Assembly: GCA_017308515.1 (NCBI GenBank)
Contig: JAFKEN010000006.1
Location: 1 to 64,000, forward strand
Source: Actinomycetales bacterium
GTDB lineage: Bacteria; Actinomycetota; Actinomycetes; Actinomycetales; Microbacteriaceae
Reading direction: 5' to 3'
DNA length: 64,000 nt
Shown here: positions 1 to 8,826 of the stretch, piece by piece
Numbering within the stretch: position 1 is the first letter of the stretch
How the letters are laid out: each line of letters starts with the position of its first letter
The notes under the pieces: generated by a model
Database searches by the model: none
Seen by the model: the letters and a program-made list of their open reading frames with translations, nothing else
Told to the model about the DNA's origin: nothing
Program-made: the position numbers and the translations under genes

Positions 1-83
1 TCCAACCTCGCCGCGATCTTCGCCTTCGGCTCGCCCTCGCTAGCCAACCTCCGAATCAACGCCCAGTCCTCCAAAGTGATCAC
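1..83 (-). CDS. istA: IS21-family transposase IstA, N-terminal fragment (cut by window edge)
   Basis: The reading starts at GTG (83-81) and gives VITLEDWALIRRLASEGEPK and a few more residues before the window ends. This is the recognisable beginning of a group of IS21 IstA transposases, where a helix-turn-helix DNA-binding segment follows directly. A purine-rich stretch (GGAGAG) lies immediately before the GTG. IstA is a DDE transposase that works with the AAA+ helper IstB; neither the catalytic domain nor istB is in view. Family assignment rests on about 28 residues plus the terminal repeats. Confidence 0.7.
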   Translation of the reverse strand, partial: MITLEDWALIRRLASEGEPKAKIAARL

Positions 84-98
84 TCTCCAATCGTTGAG

Positions 99-144
99 TG
101 TTCACTTTTCAAGCGCCGCTACTGTCCAGTTTTCGAGCGCCGCC
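99..144 (-). repeat. Two subterminal 22-bp repeats of the IS21 end
   Basis: The segments 99-120 and 123-144 are direct repeats matching at 18 of 22 positions and separated by 2 bp. Both contain a TTTTC core followed by AGCGCCGC (plus-strand reading). Repeats of this kind are the multiple transposase-binding sites of IS21-family ends. Confidence 0.7.
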
Positions 145-148
145 GACA

Positions 149-943
149 GGTTACTCCCAGCCGAGCCGACCACGAACCGATGTTGAGCGCGACAGCGATG
201 ACCTGCGCCTGGTCCTTTGGGACATCGTGTCGGAGTCTGGTTCGAGCTATCTCCGGGCGTATCAGCGGCTGAGTGAGCACTCGAGACTGCTGCCCGACGC
301 GGGGATCTGGAGCGATCGATTCGCCGAAGAGCCAGCACGTGGCTTGCTGGACGATCTCGGTTGGACTCAGGTCTACGAGATCCTCGAGGCGGAGTATGCG
401 AGCGCTCGAGGCAAGGACCGCACGCGGATTCAAGCCGAGGTGAACGCAGCCCTCGCACGAAGCGGCCTCGCCTACGAGATGCGCGACGGGAAATTCGAGT
501 TCTTCGAACCCGCCGCTTCGGAGTTTGATGTTCGGCTCAACGAAGACGAGGCGTTGGCATCTCTCACAGACGAGTTCGAGCCTGTTCGCGCCCAATACGA
601 GAAGGCGCTGGAGAAGCTTCGCGCTGTTCCGCCTGACTTTGAGGGTGCCGTGGCTGACGCGGTGAACTCGTTGGAGGCTGTCGCGAAGATCTCGACCGGA
701 GATCTGACGGCCACCTTGTCGCGAGTCATTCCCAGGTTGTTCCCCGGCGGTGAGGGGTATCACGTACCGCTTCGTGCCGCCATCGACAAGCTGTACGCCT
801 ATGCGAACCAGGTCCCGGGAAGTCGCCACGGTCGTTACGCCGAGCCTCAGATCGCGCACGCCGAGACAGTCATGGTTGTCAGGCTCGTTGGGGCCCTGAT
901 CACTTTCCTCGTCACGGTGCACCGAGCCGAACCGATGCCATAG
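149..943 (+). pseudogene. Abi-C/HEPN-like abortive infection protein, 5' end replaced by IS
   Basis: About 264 codons read through to a stop at 943. The C-terminal hundred residues contain a string of helices with AVNSLEAVAKI, a LYAYANQVPGSRHG segment and a final hydrophobic helix. This pattern resembles the Abi_C (abortive infection C-terminal, HEPN-like) domain, in which the conserved Arg-His forms part of the RNase site. The frame is open into the IS (an ATG at 98 lies inside the IS terminal repeat), so the native N-terminus is missing or the promoter has been displaced. An in-frame GTG at 227 could still give a shorter product. The gene converges with the DUF3883 gene, whose stop is at 1021. 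Family call is moderate; whether the product is made is unknown. Confidence 0.55.
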
Positions 944-1020
944 CGGCTTCGACCTGTTCGGTTCGCGAGCGACCTTAACGTCCCCGCACCCGACCGGCTT
1001 CGGAGGTCGAGGATCTCCCC

Positions 1021-1959
1021 TCAGGTTTCGTTGGTCCCATCCAAGGGGTTGGACATGATCTCCCAGTTCACCGGCTTCGAGATCAGCGACCCTTGGTCGA
1101 TCGACGCGATGGGATTCTTGAACTCGATCGGGTAGCCCTCGGCGCGGAGCCTCTGGTAGTCGTTCTGAGCGGGTGCCCCAAGATCGACGCCACCCCAGAA
1201 CTGTACGACGTAGGCGTCGCCGAGCCGCGCGGCCGTACTCCACTCCGTGTCGGAGAGGAAAAACCGGACCGCTTTGGAGGTCGATGCCTTGACCTCGATT
1301 GCGGTGACCACCCCTTCTGCTTGCAGCTCAATGTCGTACCCGAGTCGGTCGGTTTCTGCGGCGATCCAGAGCACGCGGGCGGAGGGATTGAGCGATCGGG
1401 CGAGATAGAGCGAATACCGTTCAGCACGCAGTCCAACCGCTTCGTTCCGCACGACCCAGTCGCGGGGTGCTTCTGACTGGTCGATCAGGATCATGGACTC
1501 AAGCCACTCCGCAGGGAGGATCGCGAGTTCGAACTCTCCCTCGGGCGACGGGAGCCAGTCGAGGATCACGGCGAGCTCTGGCACGCGCCGGCGTGCTTGC
1601 CTGATGTTGACGAGGAGACGATCCCCTCGCTGCTCGAGTTCGAGGCTGCTCGAAACGAGCCGTCGGCGAACGTCCTCGAGTGTGCAGAGCGCTTCGGCAA
1701 ACGGCCCCCAGTCGCCGATGCGCAGTCTGGCTGCCACTCGCCGTCCGTCATCGGTGACCGAGAGGTTGGCTCGGCGGTAATCGCAGACGACGAGACCGAC
1801 CGAGTCGAGAAGCTGGACAACGTCGTGGGCAAGCGCGGCGGGCGTGCCCCGACGGCGAAGCTCGCGCCAGACCTGATCCAGCGGCAAGGCTGATGAACCA
1901 GGCGTGAGACTCGGAAGCGCTCGACCCGCGGCCTCGAGAACCCGAGTCGGCGGGATCAT
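1021..1959 (-). CDS. DUF3883-domain protein (PD-(D/E)XK nuclease-like), last gene of defence operon
   Basis: This 312-residue protein has a winged-helix-like stretch at about residues 25-80 and a C-terminal DUF3883 domain at about 195-260. That domain shows GYDIE (207-211), IEVKAS (221-226) and FFLSDTEW (233-240). The Asp...Glu-x-Lys spacing is the signature of the restriction-endonuclease-like fold that DUF3883 belongs to, so a DNA-cleaving or DNA-binding effector is likely, though not proven. Its ATG overlaps the stop of the SNF2 helicase gene (ATGA, 1959-1956), so the two are translationally coupled. DUF3883 domains are common in phage-defence islands, often beside helicases and methylases. 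Confidence 0.75.
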   Translation of the reverse strand: MIPPTRVLEAAGRALPSLTPGSSALPLDQVWRELRRRGTPAALAHDVVQLLDSVGLVVCDYRRANLSVTDDGRRVAARLRIGDWGPFAEALCTLEDVRRRLVSSSLELEQRGDRLLVNIRQARRRVPELAVILDWLPSPEGEFELAILPAEWLESMILIDQSEAPRDWVVRNEAVGLRAERYSLYLARSLNPSARVLWIAAETDRLGYDIELQAEGVVTAIEVKASTSKAVRFFLSDTEWSTAARLGDAYVVQFWGGVDLGAPAQNDYQRLRAEGYPIEFKNPIASIDQGSLISKPVNWEIMSNPLDGTNET

Positions 1960-3923
1960 CGGCCGAGAAGGAAGTTGATCAAATTCGTCAGATCTTGTGC
2001 GTCGCCGCCCGCCGCCACCAGTTCGGATGGGATGTGAGCGGGCCGGAGTTCGCCGCCTTCGAGCAGTTGCTGCATCGCAGCCTGCTTGCCGGAGAGTGAG
2101 ATGTCGACGAGTTGGTCAACCGTCGGCGACCCGTCCAGCGTGGTCTGCAGGATGTGCACGCGGACATCGGCGTCCGGTGGCAACCCCAGCCGGTGAATCC
2201 GGTCGACAGACTGCAGGAATCGGGCACAGTCGTAGGTGCGGTCCAGGTAGATCGCCGTTGTGCAGGCACTGTGCAGCGAAACCGACTCCCCACACGCCGC
2301 AGGGTTCGCGATCAGAATCTTGGGTTCTGCGCCGTCCAGGAACGCCCGAATGCGTTGTTCGCGGGTCGCGTCGCTCTGCTCTTCCTCACCGCCCGACTCG
2401 ATGGTGTCAATGTCGATATCCGACGCAGGCACCCGCCCGTCGACCGTGAACACCCCGACGCCCTCGAACCGGCGCCGACAGAGATCAGCGAACTGGTCGA
2501 TGTTCTTCACGAAAGACGTCCAAACGACGGTCTTCTCGCCGCGATCGATCTGATCCAGTAGCAGGTCCAGGGCTGCCGTGAACTTGCCAGGCACCTCAAG
2601 TTGCCGATAGTCGGCGAGGCGTTGCATCAGCGTCCCGCCGTCGGATTGCAGCGGCGGCAGGTGGAAGAACCCGTCTTGCAGATTGAGCAGGTCGGGGTTG
2701 GATGCGGCCTGCAGGAGGCGAAGTGGACGGGCGCGTCGCAGGATGGCGATCCTGTCTGCCCAGGTGTCCGCGTCTTCGAGTTGACGGCGGAACTGCCCCT
2801 GGATGAGGTCGACGATCTCCGCCTGCAGAGGCGGCGCGGCGACTTCGTGGGGGATGATCCGGAAGTCGGGGATTCCGAGGGCGCTCTTGGGAGTCCGCAA
2901 GAACACGGGTCGCACATCGTCGATCAACGCATCGAACTGGGTGTCGGCGCGCAGACGGAACGAGCTTCTGCTCCCGGTCAGCTCTTCGTGGGGCCAGAGA
3001 ACGTTCAGTTGGGTCCACAGATCAAGGGCGCTTTGCGGCATGGGAGTGCCGCTGAGGATGATGCGTATTGTGGCTGCTCGTGCGAGTTCGACCATCGCAG
3101 TGGCCCATTGACCTCCTCGAAAGCGCTTGATCCGATGGGACTCATCGATCACGAGCAGGATGTTTCGGCGCTCGGCCAAACGCAGCAGCTCCGCCAGGTC
3201 GGCGACCACTGTCGGATACGTCAACAGCAGCAGATCCCGGGGAGCGGCATCTCGATAAAAGGTCTGGCGGGCACGGGAGTTGACACCGCGGACACGCTTG
3301 ACGTCCAGGACACCCGGTAGGGCGATCTGCGCTTCCTTTTCCCACGGAGTGAAGCTCGCCAGCGGCCCGACGACCACGATCGTGTCGATGGTCTCGCTGG
3401 CGAGATGGGCCGCGATGACGGCGAGGGTCGTCGCGGTCTTGCCGGCTCCTGGGACGGAGAAGTTGGCGGCGTGCATCACGGTCATGGCGTGTGCGACCCC
3501 TGCCCACTGGTGCTGCATGAGGTCGCGCGCTTCGAAGTCCCACCCGATGAGCTCGAGCTTGCCGCGAATCTCCTCTTGCACGACCGTCGGCCCGACCTGG
3601 TGGTAGTCACGTCCGGCCGTCATGACGCGCTCGAAACTGCGGCGCCGCTCGAGCTCGGCGGCGGCTTGCCGCTCCGCTTCGCCTTCCAGAACGACGGTGA
3701 TGCCGTCGCGCACGAGTTGGCTGTGCAGCCGCGCCACCAGTTCGCCAGCCGTGAACTGGCGCAGCGGCACCGTCCAGAAAGTGCCGTCTTCGGATTCGAG
3801 GCCACCCAGCACGGTCCTGAAGTACAGCCGATGCCGTGGGCTGAGTTGGTGATCGGTGCGGACGATCAGTGTGCGGTCTTCACCGATCTGGACGGCGATT
3901 CGTCCGTTCTCAGCGGCCGACAT
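1956..3923 (-). CDS. SNF2/DEAD-type helicase-like ATPase
   Basis: This 655-residue superfamily 2 ATPase has all core motifs: PGAGKT (158-163), DESH (260-263), SGTPMP (291-296), a GESVSLHSA motif V near 545-553, and QSVDRIHRLG (571-580). The combination and the single continuous helicase core are those of SNF2-family DNA translocases. The N-terminal 110 residues look like a separate small domain. The start overlaps the end of the ParB-like gene by 14 bp and the stop overlaps the DUF3883 gene, so this is the third gene of a four-gene operon. Translocation along DNA to license or trigger the nuclease partner is the natural inference; no experimental counterpart is recognised. Confidence 0.85.
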   Translation of the reverse strand: MSAAENGRIAVQIGEDRTLIVRTDHQLSPRHRLYFRTVLGGLESEDGTFWTVPLRQFTAGELVARLHSQLVRDGITVVLEGEAERQAAAELERRRSFERVMTAGRDYHQVGPTVVQEEIRGKLELIGWDFEARDLMQHQWAGVAHAMTVMHAANFSVPGAGKTATTLAVIAAHLASETIDTIVVVGPLASFTPWEKEAQIALPGVLDVKRVRGVNSRARQTFYRDAAPRDLLLLTYPTVVADLAELLRLAERRNILLVIDESHRIKRFRGGQWATAMVELARAATIRIILSGTPMPQSALDLWTQLNVLWPHEELTGSRSSFRLRADTQFDALIDDVRPVFLRTPKSALGIPDFRIIPHEVAAPPLQAEIVDLIQGQFRRQLEDADTWADRIAILRRARPLRLLQAASNPDLLNLQDGFFHLPPLQSDGGTLMQRLADYRQLEVPGKFTAALDLLLDQIDRGEKTVVWTSFVKNIDQFADLCRRRFEGVGVFTVDGRVPASDIDIDTIESGGEEEQSDATREQRIRAFLDGAEPKILIANPAACGESVSLHSACTTAIYLDRTYDCARFLQSVDRIHRLGLPPDADVRVHILQTTLDGSPTVDQLVDISLSGKQAAMQQLLEGGELRPAHIPSELVAAGGDAQDLTNLINFLLGR

Positions 3924-5220
3924 CGTCGGTCTGCCTCACCCACTCGCGGATGGCTTCGAGAGCATCGCGCACAGCGGCCTTGCTGAGTAGAGCGGCAAGG
4001 TTCTCGGCCGAGACCTGCGCGAGCCGGCCGGCTGCTTCGCGCAGGAGCGCTTCGGCGTCGTTGCGGTGCTTCGAATTGCGGTTCTCGATTGCCACCTCGA
4101 ACGCCCGCGCCACGTCGTGCTTCGGGAAGTCGGGTGCCGTCGCGACCGGGGACTCCGCCAGGTCTTCTTCATCAACATCGATGTCGGCGTCGGGGTCGGG
4201 GTCGGTAGGGTTCTCGGCCGAAGGTATCCCGTCGTCAGAATGGTTCTCGACGATGTCGTTGATCTCCTCCACGAGCCCCTCGAAGACGGCCGGCTCTTCG
4301 AGGGCGAGGCGTCGAACGTCGCGGATCTGTTCGTGCTTCAGGCCAGCCTGGACTGCACGGAAGGAGATCTCGAGCAGGTCGAGCGCGCCGTCAGGGTCCT
4401 CCCGCAGCGCGATCTTCATGTTCTTGCCGATGTCACGGAAGCGCTCGACCTGGCCAATCATCCGCTGGTAAACCCCGGGCTCGCCGGTGTAGTCGAGGTA
4501 CTGATCCATGTACCTGATCGTCTGCAACTGCACCTCCGCATAGGAGGGATTGTTCCCCACGAGATCCTGGATCAGACGTGCCACATCGTGGATGGAATCG
4601 TCATCGGTCCAGTCGACCTGGTGGCGTTCCGCTGCCTCGCGCAGAGTGAGAAGAAGGTTGAGGTCGCCGTAGCGGACCTTCAGCCCCTCGGTGAGCTGTT
4701 CGCGCGCCTCCATCTGGAACAGCTCGTCATCGTCGATGTCGTCGCCGAGGATGACGACCTCGACGTAGCTATACGTCCCGGTCGCCGTCCCGTGCTCCTC
4801 CGCCAGGCGTTTCAGCGCAGCCAGACGACGGTTGCCGTTCACGACGAATCCGTCCGGCCGGATCCAGAGCGGCTGCTCTTGTCCCCGCAGCGTCCAGTCC
4901 CCTATGAGCGCTTGGGCATCCTTCGAGGGCTTGCCGACGACCTCGTCGCCGCTGATTCGCTGGTCGGTGTCGAGGAGGATGCTGATAATGCTGCGCTCGT
5001 CCTCCTCACGAGCCTGGGGATCCAGCGGGCGCCCCATCTGCTCTTCCCACTCGAGCTTCTCGGCATGGAACCGACGGTTGCCGGCGTTCAGAACCAGCAG
5101 TTCGACAGGGACCCGCCAGATCTCGATGTCGATGAACTCGCCCTTCGCCCACTGGCGTGTGCTGCGTCCGACGGGGGTCTTCTTCTGCGCGATCGCCGCG
5201 GTTCGCTCATCTGGGGTCAT
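3910..5220 (-). CDS. ParB/sulfiredoxin-fold protein of the defence operon
   Basis: The product is 436 residues. An early ParB-like segment (about 28-140) carries the conserved VNGNRRLAALKRL loop (127-139), matching the GxxR box where ParB-fold proteins bind nucleotide. Residues from about 150 on are helical, with an acidic Asp/Glu-rich linker (near 345-370) before a final helical domain. The ATG at 5220 is chosen because it overlaps the methyltransferase stop (5207) by 14 bp; an earlier start would run far into that gene. ParB-like proteins in defence islands may be CTP- or ATP-dependent DNA clamps or nucleases; which applies here cannot be told from sequence. Order in the operon: methylase, this gene, helicase, DUF3883. 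Confidence 0.75.
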   Translation of the reverse strand: MTPDERTAAIAQKKTPVGRSTRQWAKGEFIDIEIWRVPVELLVLNAGNRRFHAEKLEWEEQMGRPLDPQAREEDERSIISILLDTDQRISGDEVVGKPSKDAQALIGDWTLRGQEQPLWIRPDGFVVNGNRRLAALKRLAEEHGTATGTYSYVEVVILGDDIDDDELFQMEAREQLTEGLKVRYGDLNLLLTLREAAERHQVDWTDDDSIHDVARLIQDLVGNNPSYAEVQLQTIRYMDQYLDYTGEPGVYQRMIGQVERFRDIGKNMKIALREDPDGALDLLEISFRAVQAGLKHEQIRDVRRLALEEPAVFEGLVEEINDIVENHSDDGIPSAENPTDPDPDADIDVDEEDLAESPVATAPDFPKHDVARAFEVAIENRNSKHRNDAEALLREAAGRLAQVSAENLAALLSKAAVRDALEAIREWVRQTDDVGR

Positions 5221-7276
5221 ATCGGGCTCCGTCGTCCACGTGAACTGCGTTGATTTGTTCGCACGCCTGCCGCCATGCAGCGACCTCGGTGTCGGCGATC
5301 TTCTCGGCTCCGAACCGCTTCGCCCAATTGTCGGCGGATACCGTCGTCCAACCACTGACCGTCGCAGGGCGGCAGCAGAACACGACATCGAACTCGATGT
5401 TCCCGGCATGGCCATGGCCGGGGCTCTTTGCGTCGGCCCAGAGCGGAAATGCCTCAGTAACAGACAGCCCTGCCCAACGGATCGCGTCTACCGCTGCTTG
5501 CCAACCCTCCGCCGTCGTGGCGTGGTAGGTGAACACCAGCACGCCGTTCGGCTTCAGGCGATCGGCCGCCTTCTTGAAGGTGGCTCCGAGTCGCGTCGCA
5601 AACGTCGCGCGACTGTCTCGGCCTTCATACAAGGGGTCCCCGCTGATTTTGGCGGGCGAGAGCCCGGCGGCGTCGAGCCAAGCGCGGAAGAACTGCGAGA
5701 GATCGCTGTATGCGATGTAGTCGAAGTAGGGCGGGTCAGTCATCACGACGTCGAAGCCGCCCGCGTCCGGCCACGCCGTCGTCGTAGCATCGGCGACCTG
5801 CACCGAAGAATCGCGCATGTCGTGATCGCCTGTCGCGCCTTTGGACGCGGCCACTCGTCGGATCGTCGCCCGAAGCGTACCCCTGCCCGCCGTGGCGTGC
5901 AGCGGGTTCAACTCGACCGACAGAACGGGGAGCGAGTAGTCGCGAACGCTGAACAGCGGTGCGAGCCGCCCATAGTCAGTGGCATAGGCGCAGAGCAGGT
6001 TGTTGCTCGCCAGGGCGTTCGACACGGCGAGGGCGAGCGCGGATCGGATGCGCACGCTGAATGCCTGGTCGGACAGCCAGCGGAACGCTGAGCCGAACAC
6101 CAGGAGTTGTCGAGGGGAGAACAGCGAGGCGAACGACTCAAACCCGTAGACCCCCGGTTTGTGATTGCGCAGGGCGGTCTGGAACGGCGCATCGGGCAGC
6201 ACGAGCTTGGTGTATTGGTCCGCGAGTCGCGCGTCGTCCTCCCACAACTGGTCGGACTCGGCCTCGGTCGGTGTGCGGATCAGCCGGTGCTGGTCGTTCC
6301 GGGTGACCTCCACGGCGATCAGGATTCGACGCCGCATCCCGGTCTTCAGCTGCTCATGAGTCGAACTCTGACCGCACGCTGAGCAGGTGTATTTCCCGAG
6401 GTCGTAGCTGCCGCTCGCGAGCTTGAAGCGTCGTCCGCAGCAGTCCAACTGCTTCCGAGCCGCCGGGATCTGCTGCACGCCGTGGCAGGCCGGGCAGAAC
6501 GCAGCGAGGTCGCCTCCTCGCACCACTCCGCCGTTCTTCCCAACATCGCGGGCCAGGACGAGTGACTTGTAAAGCAGCCCTTCAGTTGCGCAGCTGGGGC
6601 ATTCGACCTCGCGCAGATAGAAGTAGTGCAGCGGCTCCTCGGTCTCATCGTGAGGGGGGTACAGCTGCTCAACCAGCGGTGTGAGGTGTGCGATCAGTTG
6701 ATCCGCGGCCGCGGCGAACTCGGCGGTGTCGAGGTGAGTGAGTTCGTGCTCGCTGATCATGGCGGCGAGTGGGTCGACATCCATTCCGTAGACCGCGGCG
6801 CCCAACCGCTGGGCTTCGACCAGTGAGGTACCGCCGCCGAGGAATGGGTCCGCCACGCGGGCGTCCGCGTAACTGAGGTCCTCGTCATCGTCGAAGCGTC
6901 GCCAGAACTCCTCCTCGGCGTCGGCGGGCAGAGCGGCCGCAATGAGCAGAGCGCGGATGGATTCAGGTGGTCGGCGGGCCCACCACTTGTGTGCGCCGTA
7001 CACGGGGTCGGGTCGCCGGCGACCGTGTCGAGCCTTCTGCCCGACCGCGCTCACAGGGAAATCCGACTCGAGGAGGGTCGGGGCATGGAGCGGGCGCTCG
7101 CCTACCGGGTGCCGTATCGGCGTGACATCGACCGGCGCGACCCTGACCGTCGCGTCGTCCTGAAGCCTGAGTGTCATCGCGTACCGTTCGTTTCCCTGCC
7201 CGACGAGCGTTGAGGCGACTGTATCGGTCCCGCGAGACATCTTGTCGAGCGACGTCCCGAAGGAGCTCTCCGCCAT
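5207..7276 (-). CDS. Zn-ribbon DNA methyltransferase (DUF1156/COG1743-like)
   Basis: The 689-residue enzyme shows the N-terminal DUF1156-like ESDFPVSAVG...HKWWARRPPES block (70-106). The SAM motif is DPFLGGGT (143-150), and several Cys pairs at about 226-302 (CPSC, CPAC, CC, CSAC) form a zinc ribbon. The amino-methylation motif is DPPYFDY (514-520). A DPPY motif indicates N6-adenine or N4-cytosine methylation. This is the first gene of the operon and presumably protects self DNA or marks targets. The first 34 residues are poorly conserved-looking and Met34 is a possible alternative start. It resembles the large methylases of BREX-like and related islands, but no BREX or DISARM partner is present. 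Confidence 0.85.
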   Translation of the reverse strand: MAESSFGTSLDKMSRGTDTVASTLVGQGNERYAMTLRLQDDATVRVAPVDVTPIRHPVGERPLHAPTLLESDFPVSAVGQKARHGRRRPDPVYGAHKWWARRPPESIRALLIAAALPADAEEEFWRRFDDDEDLSYADARVADPFLGGGTSLVEAQRLGAAVYGMDVDPLAAMISEHELTHLDTAEFAAAADQLIAHLTPLVEQLYPPHDETEEPLHYFYLREVECPSCATEGLLYKSLVLARDVGKNGGVVRGGDLAAFCPACHGVQQIPAARKQLDCCGRRFKLASGSYDLGKYTCSACGQSSTHEQLKTGMRRRILIAVEVTRNDQHRLIRTPTEAESDQLWEDDARLADQYTKLVLPDAPFQTALRNHKPGVYGFESFASLFSPRQLLVFGSAFRWLSDQAFSVRIRSALALAVSNALASNNLLCAYATDYGRLAPLFSVRDYSLPVLSVELNPLHATAGRGTLRATIRRVAASKGATGDHDMRDSSVQVADATTTAWPDAGGFDVVMTDPPYFDYIAYSDLSQFFRAWLDAAGLSPAKISGDPLYEGRDSRATFATRLGATFKKAADRLKPNGVLVFTYHATTAEGWQAAVDAIRWAGLSVTEAFPLWADAKSPGHGHAGNIEFDVVFCCRPATVSGWTTVSADNWAKRFGAEKIADTEVAAWRQACEQINAVHVDDGARYDPR

Positions 7277-7375
7277 TGGCCAGGCCTGGCGATCAAGTCT
7301 GATCCCTCCTGAACCGACACCGCGATACCCGGCGAATGAACCCGTCCGGACGAATGCGTGTCGCGGCCGATGTCG

Positions 7376-8401
7376 TTAGGCGGGCTGGATCTGTGGCCCC
7401 GCAGCGCTGGCCCCGATTGTGGTGTCGAGATCGGGGCGGTCCTCGCCGGCGGCGCGGCGGAGGGCGACGAGCTGTTCGGTCACCGCTTGCTGGATGAACC
7501 GTGCCTGGGGTGAGTCGGCGGCCACGCTGAGCTTGGGGACGACATCGCTGAGTGCCAGTCCGTGGGCCGCCTCGAGCAGTTCGACGATTTCATGGGTGAG
7601 TTGCCCTGATGCGGTCGCGTATCCGGTGATCTGCTTGAGCTCGCCGAGGAGCCCCATCGTGGACACTGCCCCCCACGATTCCGGGTGGCGGCCCTGCTGC
7701 AGGGCAGCTTTGGCACCGGCGAACACGTGGGCGTCGCCTTGGCTGTCGGGGTGGGTGTGGTCGAACAGTGGTTGCCCGTTGCGGCTGTATACCGTCACCG
7801 CGTCGACGGGTGCCGTGGCCGCCACGAGGTCGATCAACCGCTCGGTGCCGAGGTAGCCGCGGTCGTGGGCGGAGAGTCGGGTGAAGCGCGCCGGGTTCCC
7901 GGTGTTGAGGTTGCGGAGGTAGCGGGATACGGCCGAGACGAGGCTGAGCACCCGGGGGGATGCGATCGCCACTACCCGGACCCGGAACCCGGCCTGGCGG
8001 AATCGGGCGGCGGTGGCCAGCGTGACGTCGGGGTCGCCGAAGCTTCCTTCTAGCAGCAGGCTACGGCGGGTGGTCACGGCGTCGTCGAGCGCGGCACGTA
8101 CCCATGCGCGGGTGGCTTCTGCGAGGACCGCGCCGGCCTGTTGCGGCTGCGAGGTGATCAGGGTGCGGTAGTCGGGGTGGAAGACGCGCAGGTCGTCGCC
8201 GGTGAGGGCGGCCATGTCGTCGAACTGTTCCAGGATCCGTCCGGTCAGCCGCGACTTTCCGGCCCCGGCCTGCCCGCCCAGCAGCAGCAGCGTGGGTTCG
8301 GTTTGCCCGTCCGGGACGTCGTCGAACAAGATCGGCGCCACGACTTCGCGGTAGAGGTTCGCGAGCTGTTCGGGGCTCAGCGCGGGCGGTTCACCGGCCA
8401 T
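7376..8401 (-). CDS. Zeta-type toxin (UDP-sugar kinase-like P-loop protein)
   Basis: The product is 341 residues with a Walker A GGQAGAGKS (42-50), an ALTGDDLRVFHPDY segment typical of zeta/PezT toxins shortly after, and an Arg/Leu-rich region LLEGSFGDPDVT following the kinase core. Zeta toxins phosphorylate UDP-N-acetylglucosamine and block cell-wall synthesis; that substrate is family knowledge, not visible here. The ATG at 8401 overlaps the upstream antitoxin gene by 11 bp, which fixes the start and indicates coupled translation. It lies 100 bp upstream of the defence-operon methylase in the same orientation but is probably an independent addiction module. Confidence 0.8.
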   Translation of the reverse strand: MAGEPPALSPEQLANLYREVVAPILFDDVPDGQTEPTLLLLGGQAGAGKSRLTGRILEQFDDMAALTGDDLRVFHPDYRTLITSQPQQAGAVLAEATRAWVRAALDDAVTTRRSLLLEGSFGDPDVTLATAARFRQAGFRVRVVAIASPRVLSLVSAVSRYLRNLNTGNPARFTRLSAHDRGYLGTERLIDLVAATAPVDAVTVYSRNGQPLFDHTHPDSQGDAHVFAGAKAALQQGRHPESWGAVSTMGLLGELKQITGYATASGQLTHEIVELLEAAHGLALSDVVPKLSVAADSPQARFIQQAVTEQLVALRRAAGEDRPDLDTTIGASAAGPQIQPA

Positions 8402-8660
8402 CGGCGTTCTGGCCCAGTTCGGTGTCGCGGCGCTGCAGCTGCGCGCTGAACGCATCCACAGCGGCGCGGTCGAAGCCGTCGACGGCGAGCGTCGCCCGGC
8501 GGATTTCGAGCAGTTCGGCACGAGCTCCGCGGTCGCCGTTCCGTTCCCGGTCGAGGAGGTGCGCCTGGACGCTGCCCGAGAGCTCCCGCATGGCGTCGTA
8601 GGCCACAACGTCGTTGACCAGCCACGTCGGGCGCCCGGTGGTGCTGTGCTCGGCGGCCAT
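8391..8660 (-). CDS. Putative antitoxin partner of the zeta toxin
   Basis: This 89-residue, helix-rich, charged protein is encoded just before the zeta-like toxin and overlaps its start. A strong Shine-Dalgarno (AAGGAG) precedes the ATG at 8660. The sequence, with helices around MRELSGSVQAHLLDRE and DAFSAQLQRRDTEL, is compatible with the small three-helix antitoxins of zeta systems. The assignment rests mainly on position; I see no diagnostic motif. Confidence 0.6.
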   Translation of the reverse strand: MAAEHSTTGRPTWLVNDVVAYDAMRELSGSVQAHLLDRERNGDRGARAELLEIRRATLAVDGFDRAAVDAFSAQLQRRDTELGQNADGR

Positions 8661-8826
8661 GTCCCTGCTCCTTCCGCTCAGCCCCAGGGTACCGTCCGCC
8701 TAGCTTCCCCAGACGAAGTCAGTGGACACTCCCCGCCGTCACCGGCTGGGAAGGACCGGATACTCGCGTCCTGTCCCTCGGCAGGTCGTCCGGATGGACG
8801 GTGACCAGGGTGCGTGGGTCGAGCCA

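Larger units (their letters stand above)
1..148 (-). mobile_element. IS21-family insertion sequence, one end only
   Basis: This is the transposase-proximal end of an IS21-type element; the rest lies left of the window. On the minus strand it begins with TGTCGG at 148, followed by two imperfect 22-bp repeats and then the start of an istA-like gene at 83. The TG...CA terminus and repeated subterminal transposase sites are known for IS21 elements. The other end and the target duplication cannot be seen. The insertion runs into the neighbouring Abi-C-like gene. Confidence 0.75.

Noticed and set aside
1021-7276. Assignment of the operon to DISARM or BREX
   Set aside because: No DrmA/DrmB/DrmC, PglZ or BrxC-like protein is present; methylase plus helicase alone is not enough.
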